From: Methylacidiphilales bacterium
Lineage (GTDB): Bacteria; Verrucomicrobiota; Verrucomicrobiia; Methylacidiphilales; UBA1321
Assembly: GCA_021272315.1 (NCBI GenBank)
Contig: JAJSLI010000054.1
Location: 1 to 41,351, forward strand
Direction of reading: 5' to 3'
Length of the DNA: 41,351 nucleotides
Below, piece after piece: positions 8,812 to 18,623 of this stretch. The position numbers were made by a program, and so were the translations under genes. Every line of letters starts with the position of its first letter. Position 1 is the first letter of the stretch. The notes under the pieces were generated by a model. The model did not search any database and was not told the origin of the DNA. It saw only the letters and a program-made list of their open reading frames with translations.

Positions 8812-9003
8812 ATGATTTCTCTGGTAATAACTCTAATCGTAATCGGCGTCCTGCTCTGGTTGGTCAACAACTACATTCCCATGGATGGGAAGATCAAACA
8901 AATCCTCAACGCTATCGTGGTAATTTGTGTGGTCGTATGGCTCTTGTCCGCCTTCGGTATTCTGGGCCACACGGGCGATATTCAAGTTCCTCAAGTCAAA
9001 TAA
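8812..9003 (+). CDS. Thivi_2564-family small membrane protein
   Basis: The 63-residue protein has two hydrophobic helices (ISLVITLIVIGVLLWLVN and ILNAIVVICVVVWLLSAFGIL) joined by YIPMDGKIKQ. This matches the Thivi_2564 family of small membrane proteins, which has no known function. The ATG at 8812 is chosen over the upstream in-frame ATG at 8593: AAAGG sits at 8801-8805 with 6-nt spacing, and the family starts at MISL. The extra 73 residues encoded upstream are polar and unlike any family member. Its neighbours suggest a stress role. Confidence 0.8.
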   Translation: MISLVITLIVIGVLLWLVNNYIPMDGKIKQILNAIVVICVVVWLLSAFGILGHTGDIQVPQVK

Positions 9004-9101
9004 TAATGCCCTCGGGTGGTTTGATTGCGGGAGTCAGTCCGTAAAATCAATCTTGCCCGGAGGCATTAAAAGTCCGTCACTCAATAAATATATAGAAAAA
9101 T

Positions 9102-10187
9102 ATGCAAATAACAGCCAACGACCAGACCAAAGCCACGACGATGAAAGCCCTTGTTTACCATGGACCGGGTCGCCGAGCCTGGGAGGATCGGCCCAAGCCG
9201 ACGATTATCGAGGCAACGGATGCCATCGTTAGGATTACGACGACCACCATCTGCGGAACAGACCTTCACATTCTGAAGGGTGATCTTCCAACCGTGGCCG
9301 TCGGGCGGATTCTTGGTCATGAGGGAGTGGGAATTATCGAAGAAATAGGTGCGAACGTCCTCAGTTTTCATAAGGGCGATAAAGTAATCATCTCCTGTGT
9401 GACCTCGTGTGGTCGATGCAGCTTCTGCCGGAAAGGGATGTATTCCCATTGCAGTACGGGTGGCTGGATTTTGGTCTATCAGATCGACGGCACTCAGGCC
9501 GAGTACGTCAGGATCCCCTACGCTGATAACAGCCTCTATGCCCAGCCGCCGGAGACTGATGACGAAGCCGCGACCATGCTCAGTGATATTTTACCCACCG
9601 GCCATGAGTGCGGGGTGTTAAACGGGCAAGTGAAGCCGGGAGACGTCGTGGCGATTGTCGGTGCCGGTCCCATCGGCCTTTCGGCCCTGCTTACGGCACA
9701 ACTCTACTCGCCTGCCGAGATCATCATGATCGATCTCGACGACAACCGACTGAAGGTTGCTCTCTCGCTCGGCGCGACAAAAATGGTGAATAGTTCGGAT
9801 GGGAAAGCCGTCGAAAGGGTGATGGCTCTGACGCAGGGCGCCGGCGTGGATGCCGCCATCGAAGCCGTGGGTGTTCCGGCGACCTTCGGCATTTGCCAGG
9901 CCATTGTCGCGGCGGGCGGGCGGATTGCCAATGTGGGCGTCCACGGCAAGCCGGTTGAATTGCACCTTGAAACGCTCTGGTCTCACAATATCACGCTGAC
10001 CACGCGGCTCGTGGACACGGTGACAACGCCGATGCTCCTCAAAACCGTGCGGTCGGGACGTCTCAATCCCAAGAAGCTGGTGAGCCACCGTTTCGAGCTG
10101 TCGGAGATGATGAAGGCGTACGACACCTTTGGGAACGCCGCGAAGGAGCACGCCCTCAAGGTGGTGCTCAAAAATACTTGCGCCTGA
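9102..10187 (+). CDS. Zinc-dependent alcohol dehydrogenase (MDR superfamily)
   Basis: The 361-residue protein is a medium-chain dehydrogenase. The catalytic zinc site is in TTTICGTDLHIL and GHEGVGIIEE. The four structural-zinc cysteines are in CVTSCGRCSFCRKGMYSHC, and the NAD-binding Rossmann motif is GAGPIGL. It should oxidise or reduce alcohols/aldehydes with NAD(P). Homologs usually start at MKALVYHGPG, so the ATG at 9141 is an alternative start; neither ATG has a good Shine-Dalgarno sequence. It follows the Thivi_2564-like gene by 98 bp. Confidence 0.9.
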   Translation: MQITANDQTKATTMKALVYHGPGRRAWEDRPKPTIIEATDAIVRITTTTICGTDLHILKGDLPTVAVGRILGHEGVGIIEEIGANVLSFHKGDKVIISCVTSCGRCSFCRKGMYSHCSTGGWILVYQIDGTQAEYVRIPYADNSLYAQPPETDDEAATMLSDILPTGHECGVLNGQVKPGDVVAIVGAGPIGLSALLTAQLYSPAEIIMIDLDDNRLKVALSLGATKMVNSSDGKAVERVMALTQGAGVDAAIEAVGVPATFGICQAIVAAGGRIANVGVHGKPVELHLETLWSHNITLTTRLVDTVTTPMLLKTVRSGRLNPKKLVSHRFELSEMMKAYDTFGNAAKEHALKVVLKNTCA

Positions 10188-10328
10188 TGAGAAAATGAAG
10201 ACGGGAAAATTCCAAACGGACATCGAAACGGTATCCGTAAACATATAAACCATCACCCGCTCAACCTTTGAGTAGGGTTATACCCCCAAAGTCACAAACC
10301 ATTTCGCCCGCGCGATAAATTCAAACTC

Positions 10329-10754
10329 ATGAAAATAGAACCACTGACAGAAGGCGCCGTGATGATCCATTCCACTGGCATCGGCACGGTGACGCGCAAG
10401 ATGGTGCGGGAGCGCGCGGTTGAACTTGCCGTTATCAACGGTCATTCCGCCCAGGATGTGTCGAGATCCGATTGGGAACAGGCCAAACGGGAATTGACGG
10501 GTGGACCGGAAACGGACCCGAAAGAGGTCATCCTCGAATCAGCCCCCGAATCCGAACAAGGGGATCCGCTGCCTGGCTCAACCGGGCACATCGTCACGGT
10601 GCCTTGCATCGATGAAGAGGATGACGAAGGAAGAAGCCTTGGCGAACGGCTCGTTGAAGAGGGAGTCCAGGAAGCCGAGCATGATCAAATGCTCCAAGCC
10701 GCCTTGGCAGATAAACCTGATGCGTTGAAGCAATCCGATGCCACCCGCCGCTAA
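10329..10754 (+). CDS. DUF2934-like small acidic protein
   Basis: The 141-residue protein has an N-terminal segment (about residues 22-58) with VRERAVELAVINGHS and DWEQAKREL. It resembles the DUF2934 motif, a short helix pair found in soil bacteria near stress genes. The remainder is very rich in Asp/Glu and low in hydrophobic residues, so probably disordered. There is no signal peptide or membrane span. It stands alone between the alcohol dehydrogenase and the convergent HAD gene. Function is unknown. Confidence 0.6.
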   Translation: MKIEPLTEGAVMIHSTGIGTVTRKMVRERAVELAVINGHSAQDVSRSDWEQAKRELTGGPETDPKEVILESAPESEQGDPLPGSTGHIVTVPCIDEEDDEGRSLGERLVEEGVQEAEHDQMLQAALADKPDALKQSDATRR

Positions 10755-10897
10755 CCCTCACGCTTATGGCTCGGCACCAATGCAGTGAGCGTTGACTGAG
10801 GGCGTGAAGGATCCACCTGCGATCCGGTCGCGATGCTTGAGGCTTTGCAAACCCAGTCGTAACGTCCGGGCGCGGTGCGATTTGGACTTGTCGTCAG

Positions 10898-11692
10898 TCA
10901 CCCTCCGCAGCGATTGTCTTCCCACCAACCACGAAGAGAGGCGAGTGAGTCAAGCACGGCGTCAGGCGAGACTTTCGTTTTGGCAAGTTGCTCCGGGCGA
11001 AACTTTCCCGTGCGCACCAAAATCCCAACGCTGCCGGCCTCTTTCCCTCCTCCCACATCGGCTTCAATGTCATCTCCGATGACGGCGATGGTCTCCTGGG
11101 GTGTGCCCAAACTTTGACCGGCGAGAAGAAAGAACTCACGTGCTGGTTTGCCTATGAGCAAAGCCTCCCGCTGGGTGGCATATTCGAGGGCGGCCACAAT
11201 TGAACCGACATCCAGGCATAGACCGTCATTTCCTCGAAAGTAACGATTTCTTGCCAGGGCGACAAAAGCGGCCCCATCCAGAAGAAAACGAAAGGCCTGG
11301 TTCAATTTGGCGTAGGTCAACTCATCGCCAATATCCCCCACCAGAACAGCCTGTGGACTTTCTTCCACCAGGGCGATCCCCTTCAAATCCTCCTGTAGAG
11401 ATGCTTTGATGAGCGGGTAGCAGCGCGTCAAGTTCTGTTGGAGCAGGTAATCACGGCCGACCGCGGGCGCGGTAAAAATCTCGTCCGCTGCCACAGTCAG
11501 TCCGAGGCGTTGTAGTTTTTCAACAATGGCTTGGCGCGGTTTACTTGTCGTATTGGTGATAAAACGATACGGGATGCCCGCTTGCTTCAACCATGCCAGA
11601 GTCGACGCCACTTCAGGGATCAGATGGTCGCCTTCAACGACGGTGCCATCCAGATCGATCAAGAAACCCTTAATGACGCATTTTTTCGGCAC
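10898..11692 (-). CDS. HAD-superfamily IIA hydrolase (NagD/LHPP-like)
   Basis: The product is 264 residues from a GTG at 11692. It shows the HAD nucleophile motif DLDGT (D13 and D15), motif II ITNTTSKPR, a lysine in LIGKPAREFF, and motif IV IGDDIEADVGGGKEAG. The C2A-type cap lies between motifs II and III, as in NagD, phosphoglycolate/pNPP phosphatases and LHPP. It likely dephosphorylates a small phosphometabolite. An upstream extension of 41 codons to 11815 exists, but it has no family similarity and would put the nucleophile unusually far in. The gene is convergent with 10329-10754 and divergent from the AraC gene. Confidence 0.85.
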   Translation of the reverse strand: MPKKCVIKGFLIDLDGTVVEGDHLIPEVASTLAWLKQAGIPYRFITNTTSKPRQAIVEKLQRLGLTVAADEIFTAPAVGRDYLLQQNLTRCYPLIKASLQEDLKGIALVEESPQAVLVGDIGDELTYAKLNQAFRFLLDGAAFVALARNRYFRGNDGLCLDVGSIVAALEYATQREALLIGKPAREFFLLAGQSLGTPQETIAVIGDDIEADVGGGKEAGSVGILVRTGKFRPEQLAKTKVSPDAVLDSLASLRGWWEDNRCGG

Positions 11693-11831
11693 AGAATAAT
11701 TGAAGCAAATTGCAGGCCGGGTCTGGGTGCCTCGTCGCTGGCCGCCAGGGTTGTCGAAGTCAACCGGGCAGCGCCTCGACAGGAACCCCTGCGCGGTTAT
11801 GATCAACAATATCACCTAAACGCGGGGTCTT

Positions 11832-12761
11832 GTGGCCAAGGGCAAATATAATCTCACGCCAATACCTGAAACGACTTCTGCCGAAGCGTTCGAGCGCTAT
11901 GTTGGCGGGAAATGTCTGCGGGCTGGTCACGGCGAAGCCTGGCGCGACATCAAGGCCTGGCTCATCGCCCTGCCTCCTGTCGTCGATACATTGCACCTTC
12001 CCTCCGTCAGCGAACCGTCTCTGGCTTGGACCACCTCCGGTGAGGCCGACTTTCAGGAGCGGGAGGGCAAGCGGCCTTGGATTTCCCATCGAATCAAGAA
12101 AGGATCATTCTTTCTCACGTCGGGAGGAGCTCCCTATGACTGCCGCTGGAAAGCGGTGAGCTCCGAGCCGTTTGAGTCCTTGGCGGTATTCATTGAGCTT
12201 CCCGTTCTTCAGCGCGCGATGGAAGAGGTGTTCGGGACCGAGGCAGCTCACGCCCGGCTGCGGGATATTTCCGCGTTCACGGATGTGGCTTTGAGTGCAT
12301 TGATGGAACGGGTGCGCGAGGAACTGATGCGCCGGCACGCCAGTCCACTTTTTCTGCAAGGCATCGCCCAAGCCATCGCCATCCATCTGGCTCGAAACTA
12401 TGCCGAAACGGTCAAAGAATCGCCCAGCGGCAGTCCGTCGCTGCCCGGCTATAAGCTTCGACAAATCACGGACTGGATGGCGCAAAACATCGACGAAGAA
12501 TTCAATCTCGACCGGCTGGCGGCGCAGGCCGGCTTGAGCAAGTTCTACTTCAATCGCCTTTTTAAGAGCGCGATGGGCATATCGCCATCCCGCTGCCATA
12601 TCACGTTGCGGATGGACGAGGCGAAGCGCCTGCTCCGCGAGACGAAAAGGAGCGTGGTCGATGTTGCCCTCGACGTGGGCTACACCAATCCGAGCCATTT
12701 CGCCCAGCTCTTTCGCCGGGAAACGGGCCTCTCCCCCAGCGATTACCGCCAGCAGCGCTGA
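11832..12761 (+). CDS. AraC/XylS-family transcriptional regulator
   Basis: The protein has 309 residues with a GTG start. The N-terminal about 200 residues form a beta-rich sensor domain. The C-terminal about 100 hold the two AraC helix-turn-helices: HTH1 at about 226-245 (NLDRLAAQAGLSKFYFNRLF) and HTH2 at about 275-296, followed by the family signature GYTNPSHFAQLFRRETGLSP. It is the first gene of a same-strand run with an alcohol dehydrogenase, cupin, SDR and aldo-keto reductase and is the natural candidate regulator of that run. The inducer is unknown; such regulators often sense aldehydes or aromatic compounds. Confidence 0.92.
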   Translation: MAKGKYNLTPIPETTSAEAFERYVGGKCLRAGHGEAWRDIKAWLIALPPVVDTLHLPSVSEPSLAWTTSGEADFQEREGKRPWISHRIKKGSFFLTSGGAPYDCRWKAVSSEPFESLAVFIELPVLQRAMEEVFGTEAAHARLRDISAFTDVALSALMERVREELMRRHASPLFLQGIAQAIAIHLARNYAETVKESPSGSPSLPGYKLRQITDWMAQNIDEEFNLDRLAAQAGLSKFYFNRLFKSAMGISPSRCHITLRMDEAKRLLRETKRSVVDVALDVGYTNPSHFAQLFRRETGLSPSDYRQQR

Positions 12762-12897
12762 GATGGCACGGGGCGGATTCTGCCGGATCGCAGTTTCGAG
12801 CAATCCCGCAACAGGTGGAGCAAGACTCCCTGCGACAGCTTCATCGAAGCGGTGTACGTTCGCTTCAATCTTTGAATCACCAAGAAAGACATCTCTT

Positions 12898-13956
12898 ATG
12901 AATCAGACAAAAGCTTACTCGGCTGCCAGCGCAACTTCTCGGCTGGCTTCCACCAAGATCCAGCGCCGCAATCCCACGGAACACGACGTGCAGATCGAAA
13001 TTCTCTTTTGCGGCATCTGCCACTCCGATGTCCACCAAGTCCGCAACGAGTGGAGCACCGTCATGCCCACCGTCTATCCGATTGTTCCGGGCCATGAGAT
13101 CGTCGGACGTGTGACCAAAGTCGGAACCGCCGTCACCAAATACAAGCCAGGCGATCTCGCCGCCGTCGGTTGTATGGTGGATTCGGATGGCACTTGCCCC
13201 CACTGCAAGGCCGGCTTTGAGCAGTTCTGCGCGAACATGACGCTCACCTTTAATTCGCCGGATAAGCATCTTGGCGGCGTCACTTACGGCGGCTACTCCG
13301 AAAGCATCGTGGTTGACGAACGATTCGTCCTGCGTGTCCCTTCCAATCTCAATCTCGCCGGCGCGGCGCCTCTCCTTTGCGCCGGAATTACCACTTATTC
13401 GCCGTTGCGCCGCTGGGGCGTCACCAAGGGCAAAAAAGTTGGCGTGGTCGGTCTCGGCGGGCTCGGCCACATGGGAGTGAAGCTTGCGCATGCGCTCGGC
13501 GCTCATGTCGTTGTCTTCACGACTTCACCGGGCAAGAAGGATGACGCCTTGCGTCTCGGCGCGAACGAGGTCGTTGTTTCCCGCGATGCGAACGCGATGC
13601 AAAAGCACGCCGGCAGCTTCGATTTCATTCTCGACGCCGTCTCCGCCCATCACGACGTCAACGCTTTCCTCAATTTGATTCGTCCCGACGGCACGCTGAC
13701 CCTTGTCGGCGCGCCGGAAAAGCACCTGGAGGTGTCGGCCTTCAGCCTGCTGATTGGACGCCGCAATTTCTCGGGTTCGATTATCGGCGGTATTGCCGAG
13801 ACGCAGGAAATGCTCGACTTCTGCGGCAAACACAACATCACCGCCGATGTCGAAATCATCCCGATTCAGAAAGTCAATGAAGCCTACGAACGGCTGCTCA
13901 AGGCCGACGTGAAGTATCGGTTTTCAATCGATATGGCTTCCCTCAAATCTGAGTAA
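12898..13956 (+). CDS. NAD(P)-dependent zinc alcohol dehydrogenase, CAD/YahK type
   Basis: The 352-residue protein has the cinnamyl-alcohol-dehydrogenase-type zinc site (CGICHSD, C41; GHE, H66 and E67), structural-zinc cysteines (SDGTCPHCKAGFEQFC) and the nucleotide-binding motif GLGGLGHMG. Related enzymes (YahK, AdhC) reduce a broad range of aldehydes with NADPH. The ATG at 12898 is used because family members begin near here; the same frame is open upstream to 12661, but that overlaps the AraC gene and is unlike the family. It is first in a run with cupin (42-bp gap), SDR and AKR. Confidence 0.92.
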   Translation: MNQTKAYSAASATSRLASTKIQRRNPTEHDVQIEILFCGICHSDVHQVRNEWSTVMPTVYPIVPGHEIVGRVTKVGTAVTKYKPGDLAAVGCMVDSDGTCPHCKAGFEQFCANMTLTFNSPDKHLGGVTYGGYSESIVVDERFVLRVPSNLNLAGAAPLLCAGITTYSPLRRWGVTKGKKVGVVGLGGLGHMGVKLAHALGAHVVVFTTSPGKKDDALRLGANEVVVSRDANAMQKHAGSFDFILDAVSAHHDVNAFLNLIRPDGTLTLVGAPEKHLEVSAFSLLIGRRNFSGSIIGGIAETQEMLDFCGKHNITADVEIIPIQKVNEAYERLLKADVKYRFSIDMASLKSE

Positions 13957-13998
13957 TCAACGCGATCCCTGACAAAGAAAAACGCAAAGGAATTCACC

Positions 13999-14397
13999 AT
14001 GGAAATCATAAGAATTGGCTCACAACCCTCCGCCAAAGGCCCCGCCGACTGGTTCACCGGCACCGTCCGCATCGACCCGTTGTTCCAACCCAACGAATCA
14101 CGACGCGCGGGCGCTGCCACGGTCACGTTTGAACCCGGCGCGCGGACGGCGTGGCACACCCATCCGCTGGGCCAGACCCTGATTGTCACCGCCGGTTGCG
14201 GTCGAGCCCAACGCGAGGGTGGTCCGGTTGAGGAGATCCGGCCCGGCGACGTGGTCTGGTTTCCTGCGGGGGAGAAGCATTGGCATGGCGCCGCGCCGAC
14301 CACCGCCATGACGCACATTGCCATCCAGGAATATCTCGACGGCAAGGTCGTCGACTGGATGGAAAAGGTCAGCGACGACCAATACCCCAAATCCTGA
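13999..14397 (+). CDS. Cupin hydroxynitrile-lyase-like protein (GtHNL family)
   Basis: The 132-residue single-domain cupin has motif 1 in [15 protein letters not shown] and motif 2 in [16 protein letters not shown]. Its length and residue numbering align with the manganese-dependent cupin hydroxynitrile lyase of Granulicella tundricola. The metal ligands described there (His53, His55, Gln59, His94) fall at the same positions here, as do Ala40, Val42, His106 and Gln110 of the active site. Those enzymes cleave or form cyanohydrins such as mandelonitrile, but their physiological substrate is not established. AAAGGA lies at 13986-13991, 7 nt before the ATG. Its position between an aldehyde reductase and an SDR suggests carbonyl metabolism. 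Confidence 0.85.
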   Translation: MEIIRIGSQPSAKGPADWFTGTVRIDPLFQPNESRRAGAATVTFEPGARTAWHTHPLGQTLIVTAGCGRAQREGGPVEEIRPGDVVWFPAGEKHWHGAAPTTAMTHIAIQEYLDGKVVDWMEKVSDDQYPKS

Positions 14398-14410
14398 AAG
14401 GAGTGAATTT

Positions 14411-16215
<1,805 letters not shown>

Positions 16216-16297
16216 GCCAAAAATCCTCCCGGCGCTGCCGCGGGGAATTCTCGGACAGCCTCTGGACAAACCCGGCACGTCTGCGCTTTAATGGTGC

Positions 16298-17593
16298 GTG
16301 ATTTCCCGTTATTCCCGGGCCGAGATGGCCGCGCTTTGGAGCGAAGAAGCTAAGCTCAATCACTGGCTTGAGATCGAGGTGCTCGCCTGCGAAGGCATGG
16401 CCCGCCTCGGCCACATCCCGGCGGAGGACGCGCAGATCATCCGCGCCAAGGCGAAGTTCGACATCGACAAGGTGCACGAGAACGAGAAGCGCACCAACCA
16501 CGACGTCATCGCCTTCCTCGAGGAAGTCGCCGGCCATGTCGGCGGGCCGGGCCGGTTCATCCATCGCGGGCTCACCTCGTCGGACCTGCTCGACACCACG
16601 CTCGCGCTCCAAATCACCGCCAGCGCCGACCTCCTCCTCGCCGACTTGAAAATCCTGCGCGACGCCGTCGCCGTGCGGGCGAAGGAACACAAATTCACCC
16701 CGATGATGGGCCGCTCGCACGGCATCCACGCCGAGCCGATCACCTACGGCCTTAAGCTGGCGCTCATGTACGACGAGTTTGGCCGCGCCGAAAAACGGCT
16801 GCGCGAGGCCCGCGAACAGATCGCCGTCGGCAAGCTCTCCGGCGCGGTCGGCACCCACGCCCATCTCGATCCCCGCGTCGAGGACTACGTCTGCGGGAGG
16901 CTCGGCCTCAAGGCCGCCGATCTTTCCACGCAGGTCATCCAGCGCGACCGGCACGCCCATTTCATGTGCGCGCTCGCCTTGATCGCCAGCAGCATCGACC
17001 GCTGGGCCACCGAGTTCCGCCACCTGCAGCGCAGCGAGGTTCTCGAAGTGGAGGAATTTTTCGCCGAGGGCCAGAAAGGGAGCAGCGCCATGCCCCACAA
17101 GCGCAACCCGATCACCGGCGAAAAACTCAGCGGCCTGGCGCGCGTGATTCGCGGCAACGCCGTCGCCGCGCTCGAGAACGTGCCCCTCTGGCACGAGCGG
17201 GACATCTCCCACTCGTCGGTCGAGCGCATCATCTTCCCCGACAGTTGCGCGCTGCTCGATTACATGCTCACGCAACTGGCCGACCTCGTCGCGCGGCAGA
17301 TCGTCTATCCCGAGAACATGGCGGCCAACCTCGCCAAATCGAAGGGACTCATTTTTTCGCAGACCGTCCTGCTCGCCCTCGCCGACAAGGGCCTGCCCCG
17401 GCAGACCGCCTACGAGGCGGTGCAGGCCGCCTCGATGGCCTGCTGGCGCGGCACCGAACCGCTCCAGGCCCACCTCAAAAAATCGAAGGAGATACGTTCC
17501 GTCCTCACCGAAAAGGAAATCGACGACCTCTGCTCCCCCGAACGCCATTTCCGCTACGTCGAGGAAACTTTCCGGAAGCTCGGGTTGGGGTAG
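16298..17593 (+). CDS. purB: Adenylosuccinate lyase
   Basis: The protein has 431 residues, the length of the Bacillus-type enzyme, from a GTG start (ISRYSRAEMAALW). It belongs to the fumarase/aspartase superfamily and carries the signature GSSAMPHKRNPI. Other conserved blocks are TSSDLLDT and GRSHGIHAEPITYG, with the catalytic histidine. It acts twice in purine synthesis, releasing fumarate from SAICAR and from adenylosuccinate. An ATG at 16291 is out of frame. GC content at third positions is very high compared with the TPR genes. A decayed copy of its last 13 codons lies at 18103-18141. Confidence 0.96.
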   Translation: MISRYSRAEMAALWSEEAKLNHWLEIEVLACEGMARLGHIPAEDAQIIRAKAKFDIDKVHENEKRTNHDVIAFLEEVAGHVGGPGRFIHRGLTSSDLLDTTLALQITASADLLLADLKILRDAVAVRAKEHKFTPMMGRSHGIHAEPITYGLKLALMYDEFGRAEKRLREAREQIAVGKLSGAVGTHAHLDPRVEDYVCGRLGLKAADLSTQVIQRDRHAHFMCALALIASSIDRWATEFRHLQRSEVLEVEEFFAEGQKGSSAMPHKRNPITGEKLSGLARVIRGNAVAALENVPLWHERDISHSSVERIIFPDSCALLDYMLTQLADLVARQIVYPENMAANLAKSKGLIFSQTVLLALADKGLPRQTAYEAVQAASMACWRGTEPLQAHLKKSKEIRSVLTEKEIDDLCSPERHFRYVEETFRKLGLG

Positions 17594-17674
17594 AGATCAG
17601 TTGGTAGCTCCGAGGTAGCCGCCGCAATGGGGCCTGTCCCTCCCTAGCGCGGATGTTCCCATCGGCAATCCCCT

Positions 17675-17699
17675 CGTTCCCAAGTTGCACTTGGGAACG
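17675..17699. repeat. REP-type palindrome
   Basis: This perfect inverted repeat has 11-bp arms, CGTTCCCAAGT and ACTTGGGAACG, and a 3-base loop TGC. It is 39 bp upstream of a REP-associated transposase fragment, the usual partner of such palindromes. A degenerate relative (GTTCCCAAGTTGGAACC on the minus strand) occurs at about 22850-22866. It is probably a mobile REP unit; no T-run follows. Confidence 0.75.
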
Positions 17700-17737
17700 C
17701 ACTTGTCGGGGAAGCTTTGCTTCATCATGCTCTCGCG

Positions 17738-17806
17738 ATGCGAAGCCGCTATCGCGCCCATGAGCCCCACGCCGCGTACTTCGTCACCGCAACGCGCCAC
17801 GGTTGA
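17738..17806 (+). pseudogene. N-terminal fragment of a REP-associated tyrosine transposase
   Basis: The 22 codons starting MRSRYRAHEPHAAYFVTATR match the start of Y1_Tnp-family RAYT transposases, whose N-terminus typically reads MRSRYR.xEPHxxxFVTATxV. The frame then hits TGA, and the catalytic HUH and Tyr regions are absent. The fragment follows a REP palindrome, as expected for a relic of the element. It cannot be active. Confidence 0.65.
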
Positions 17807-18005
17807 TGTAGCGTTTGACCTCCTTGCCGCCCTTATCGAAGGGCGGCACGTTGTAGTTCTCCTCCAGGTAAGCTAAGGAGTCCAAGACTTCTTTGTAAAA
17901 GCGGTCGCCGAGGCCGTCCTGCTGGCCGTTGTACCAGTCGCGTTGCGCGAGAAGCTTGGCCTTCGCACGTGGCGTGATCATGGCCGGGAGTCGCGGATAA
18001 TTCAT
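17784..18005 (-). pseudogene. ParE/RelE-like toxin fragment
   Basis: The 73-codon ORF contains AKLLAQRDWYNGQQDGLGDR followed by FYKEVLDSLAYLEEN, the first helical half of ParE-type toxins (plasmid-stabilisation family). It then runs into VPPFDKGG and a basic tail instead of the beta-strands and final Arg/Tyr region of the toxin. No antitoxin gene is beside it. Its 3' end overlaps the transposase fragment on the other strand. It is probably a truncated relic; the alternative is an unrelated short protein. Confidence 0.5.
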
Positions 18006-18102
18006 GGCACAGGCTTCACGGGTTTACCGCGTGTCTTCAAAATAGGACAGGTTGGAAATGGGGGACAGCCATCTTTTCAAGCTGTGAAAAAGGAACAACC
18101 TC

Positions 18103-18141
18103 CACGTCGAGGAAGCTTTCCAGAAACCCGGTTTGGAGTAG
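18103..18141 (+). pseudogene. Decayed duplicate of the purB 3' end
   Basis: Thirteen codons ending in TAG read HVEEAFQKPGLE, matching the last codons of purB (YVEETFRKLGLG, 17555-17593). At the DNA level 32 of 39 bases agree, in the same frame and including the stop. Upstream similarity fades quickly and a stop lies a few codons before. The zone between the two copies holds the REP palindrome, transposase fragment and toxin fragment. Confidence 0.65.
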
Positions 18142-18150
18142 ATTGATCGC

Positions 18151-18549
18151 ATGAGCCGCCGAATTGGACTCGGGTTAATTGCGCTCTGGCTGTTGCTCTC
18201 GCTGCCGTTCAATGTGGCGATCTTGAAGCAACTGATCCGGACGGCGTACGCGCTGTTCGCCGGTTTATACGCCGGGCTCGATCGCTGGATTCCCGCGCAG
18301 TATGGCGTGGCCACGGTCTTTGTCCTCTGGGTCATCGTATTCTTGCTCTGGCCGGCGAGGATCGGGCGCACGCTCACGGTCGTCCTGTTGGCGGGGAGTT
18401 GTTGTGCCATCGCCGGACAGCTCCTGCTCGACACGATTTACGCTTTGCGGGGTTATCTGTGTTACCCGGTTCCGCTTGGCTGGGCAATTTTCGGCGCGAT
18501 CCTGGTGCTGAACCTCGTCTGTCTGCGCGCGCTGGCCGTCCGCGGCTAG
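18151..18549 (+). CDS. Small polytopic membrane protein, unknown function
   Basis: The 132-residue protein has four hydrophobic spans: about 5-25 (IGLGLIALWLLLSLPFNVAI), 52-68, 73-92 and 108-125. There is no signal-peptidase site and no recognised family motif. It is followed after 74 bp by the large TPR gene on the same strand and preceded by the debris zone behind purB. The reading frame is clean and the amino-acid make-up is typical of an inner-membrane protein. Confidence 0.65.
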   Translation: MSRRIGLGLIALWLLLSLPFNVAILKQLIRTAYALFAGLYAGLDRWIPAQYGVATVFVLWVIVFLLWPARIGRTLTVVLLAGSCCAIAGQLLLDTIYALRGYLCYPVPLGWAIFGAILVLNLVCLRALAVRG

Positions 18550-18623
18550 GCTCGCCTGCTTTACGAGTAAAGAGACCGGTCCTTGATATTGACACCAAAT
18601 TACGGACGGATAGACCGGGTATA

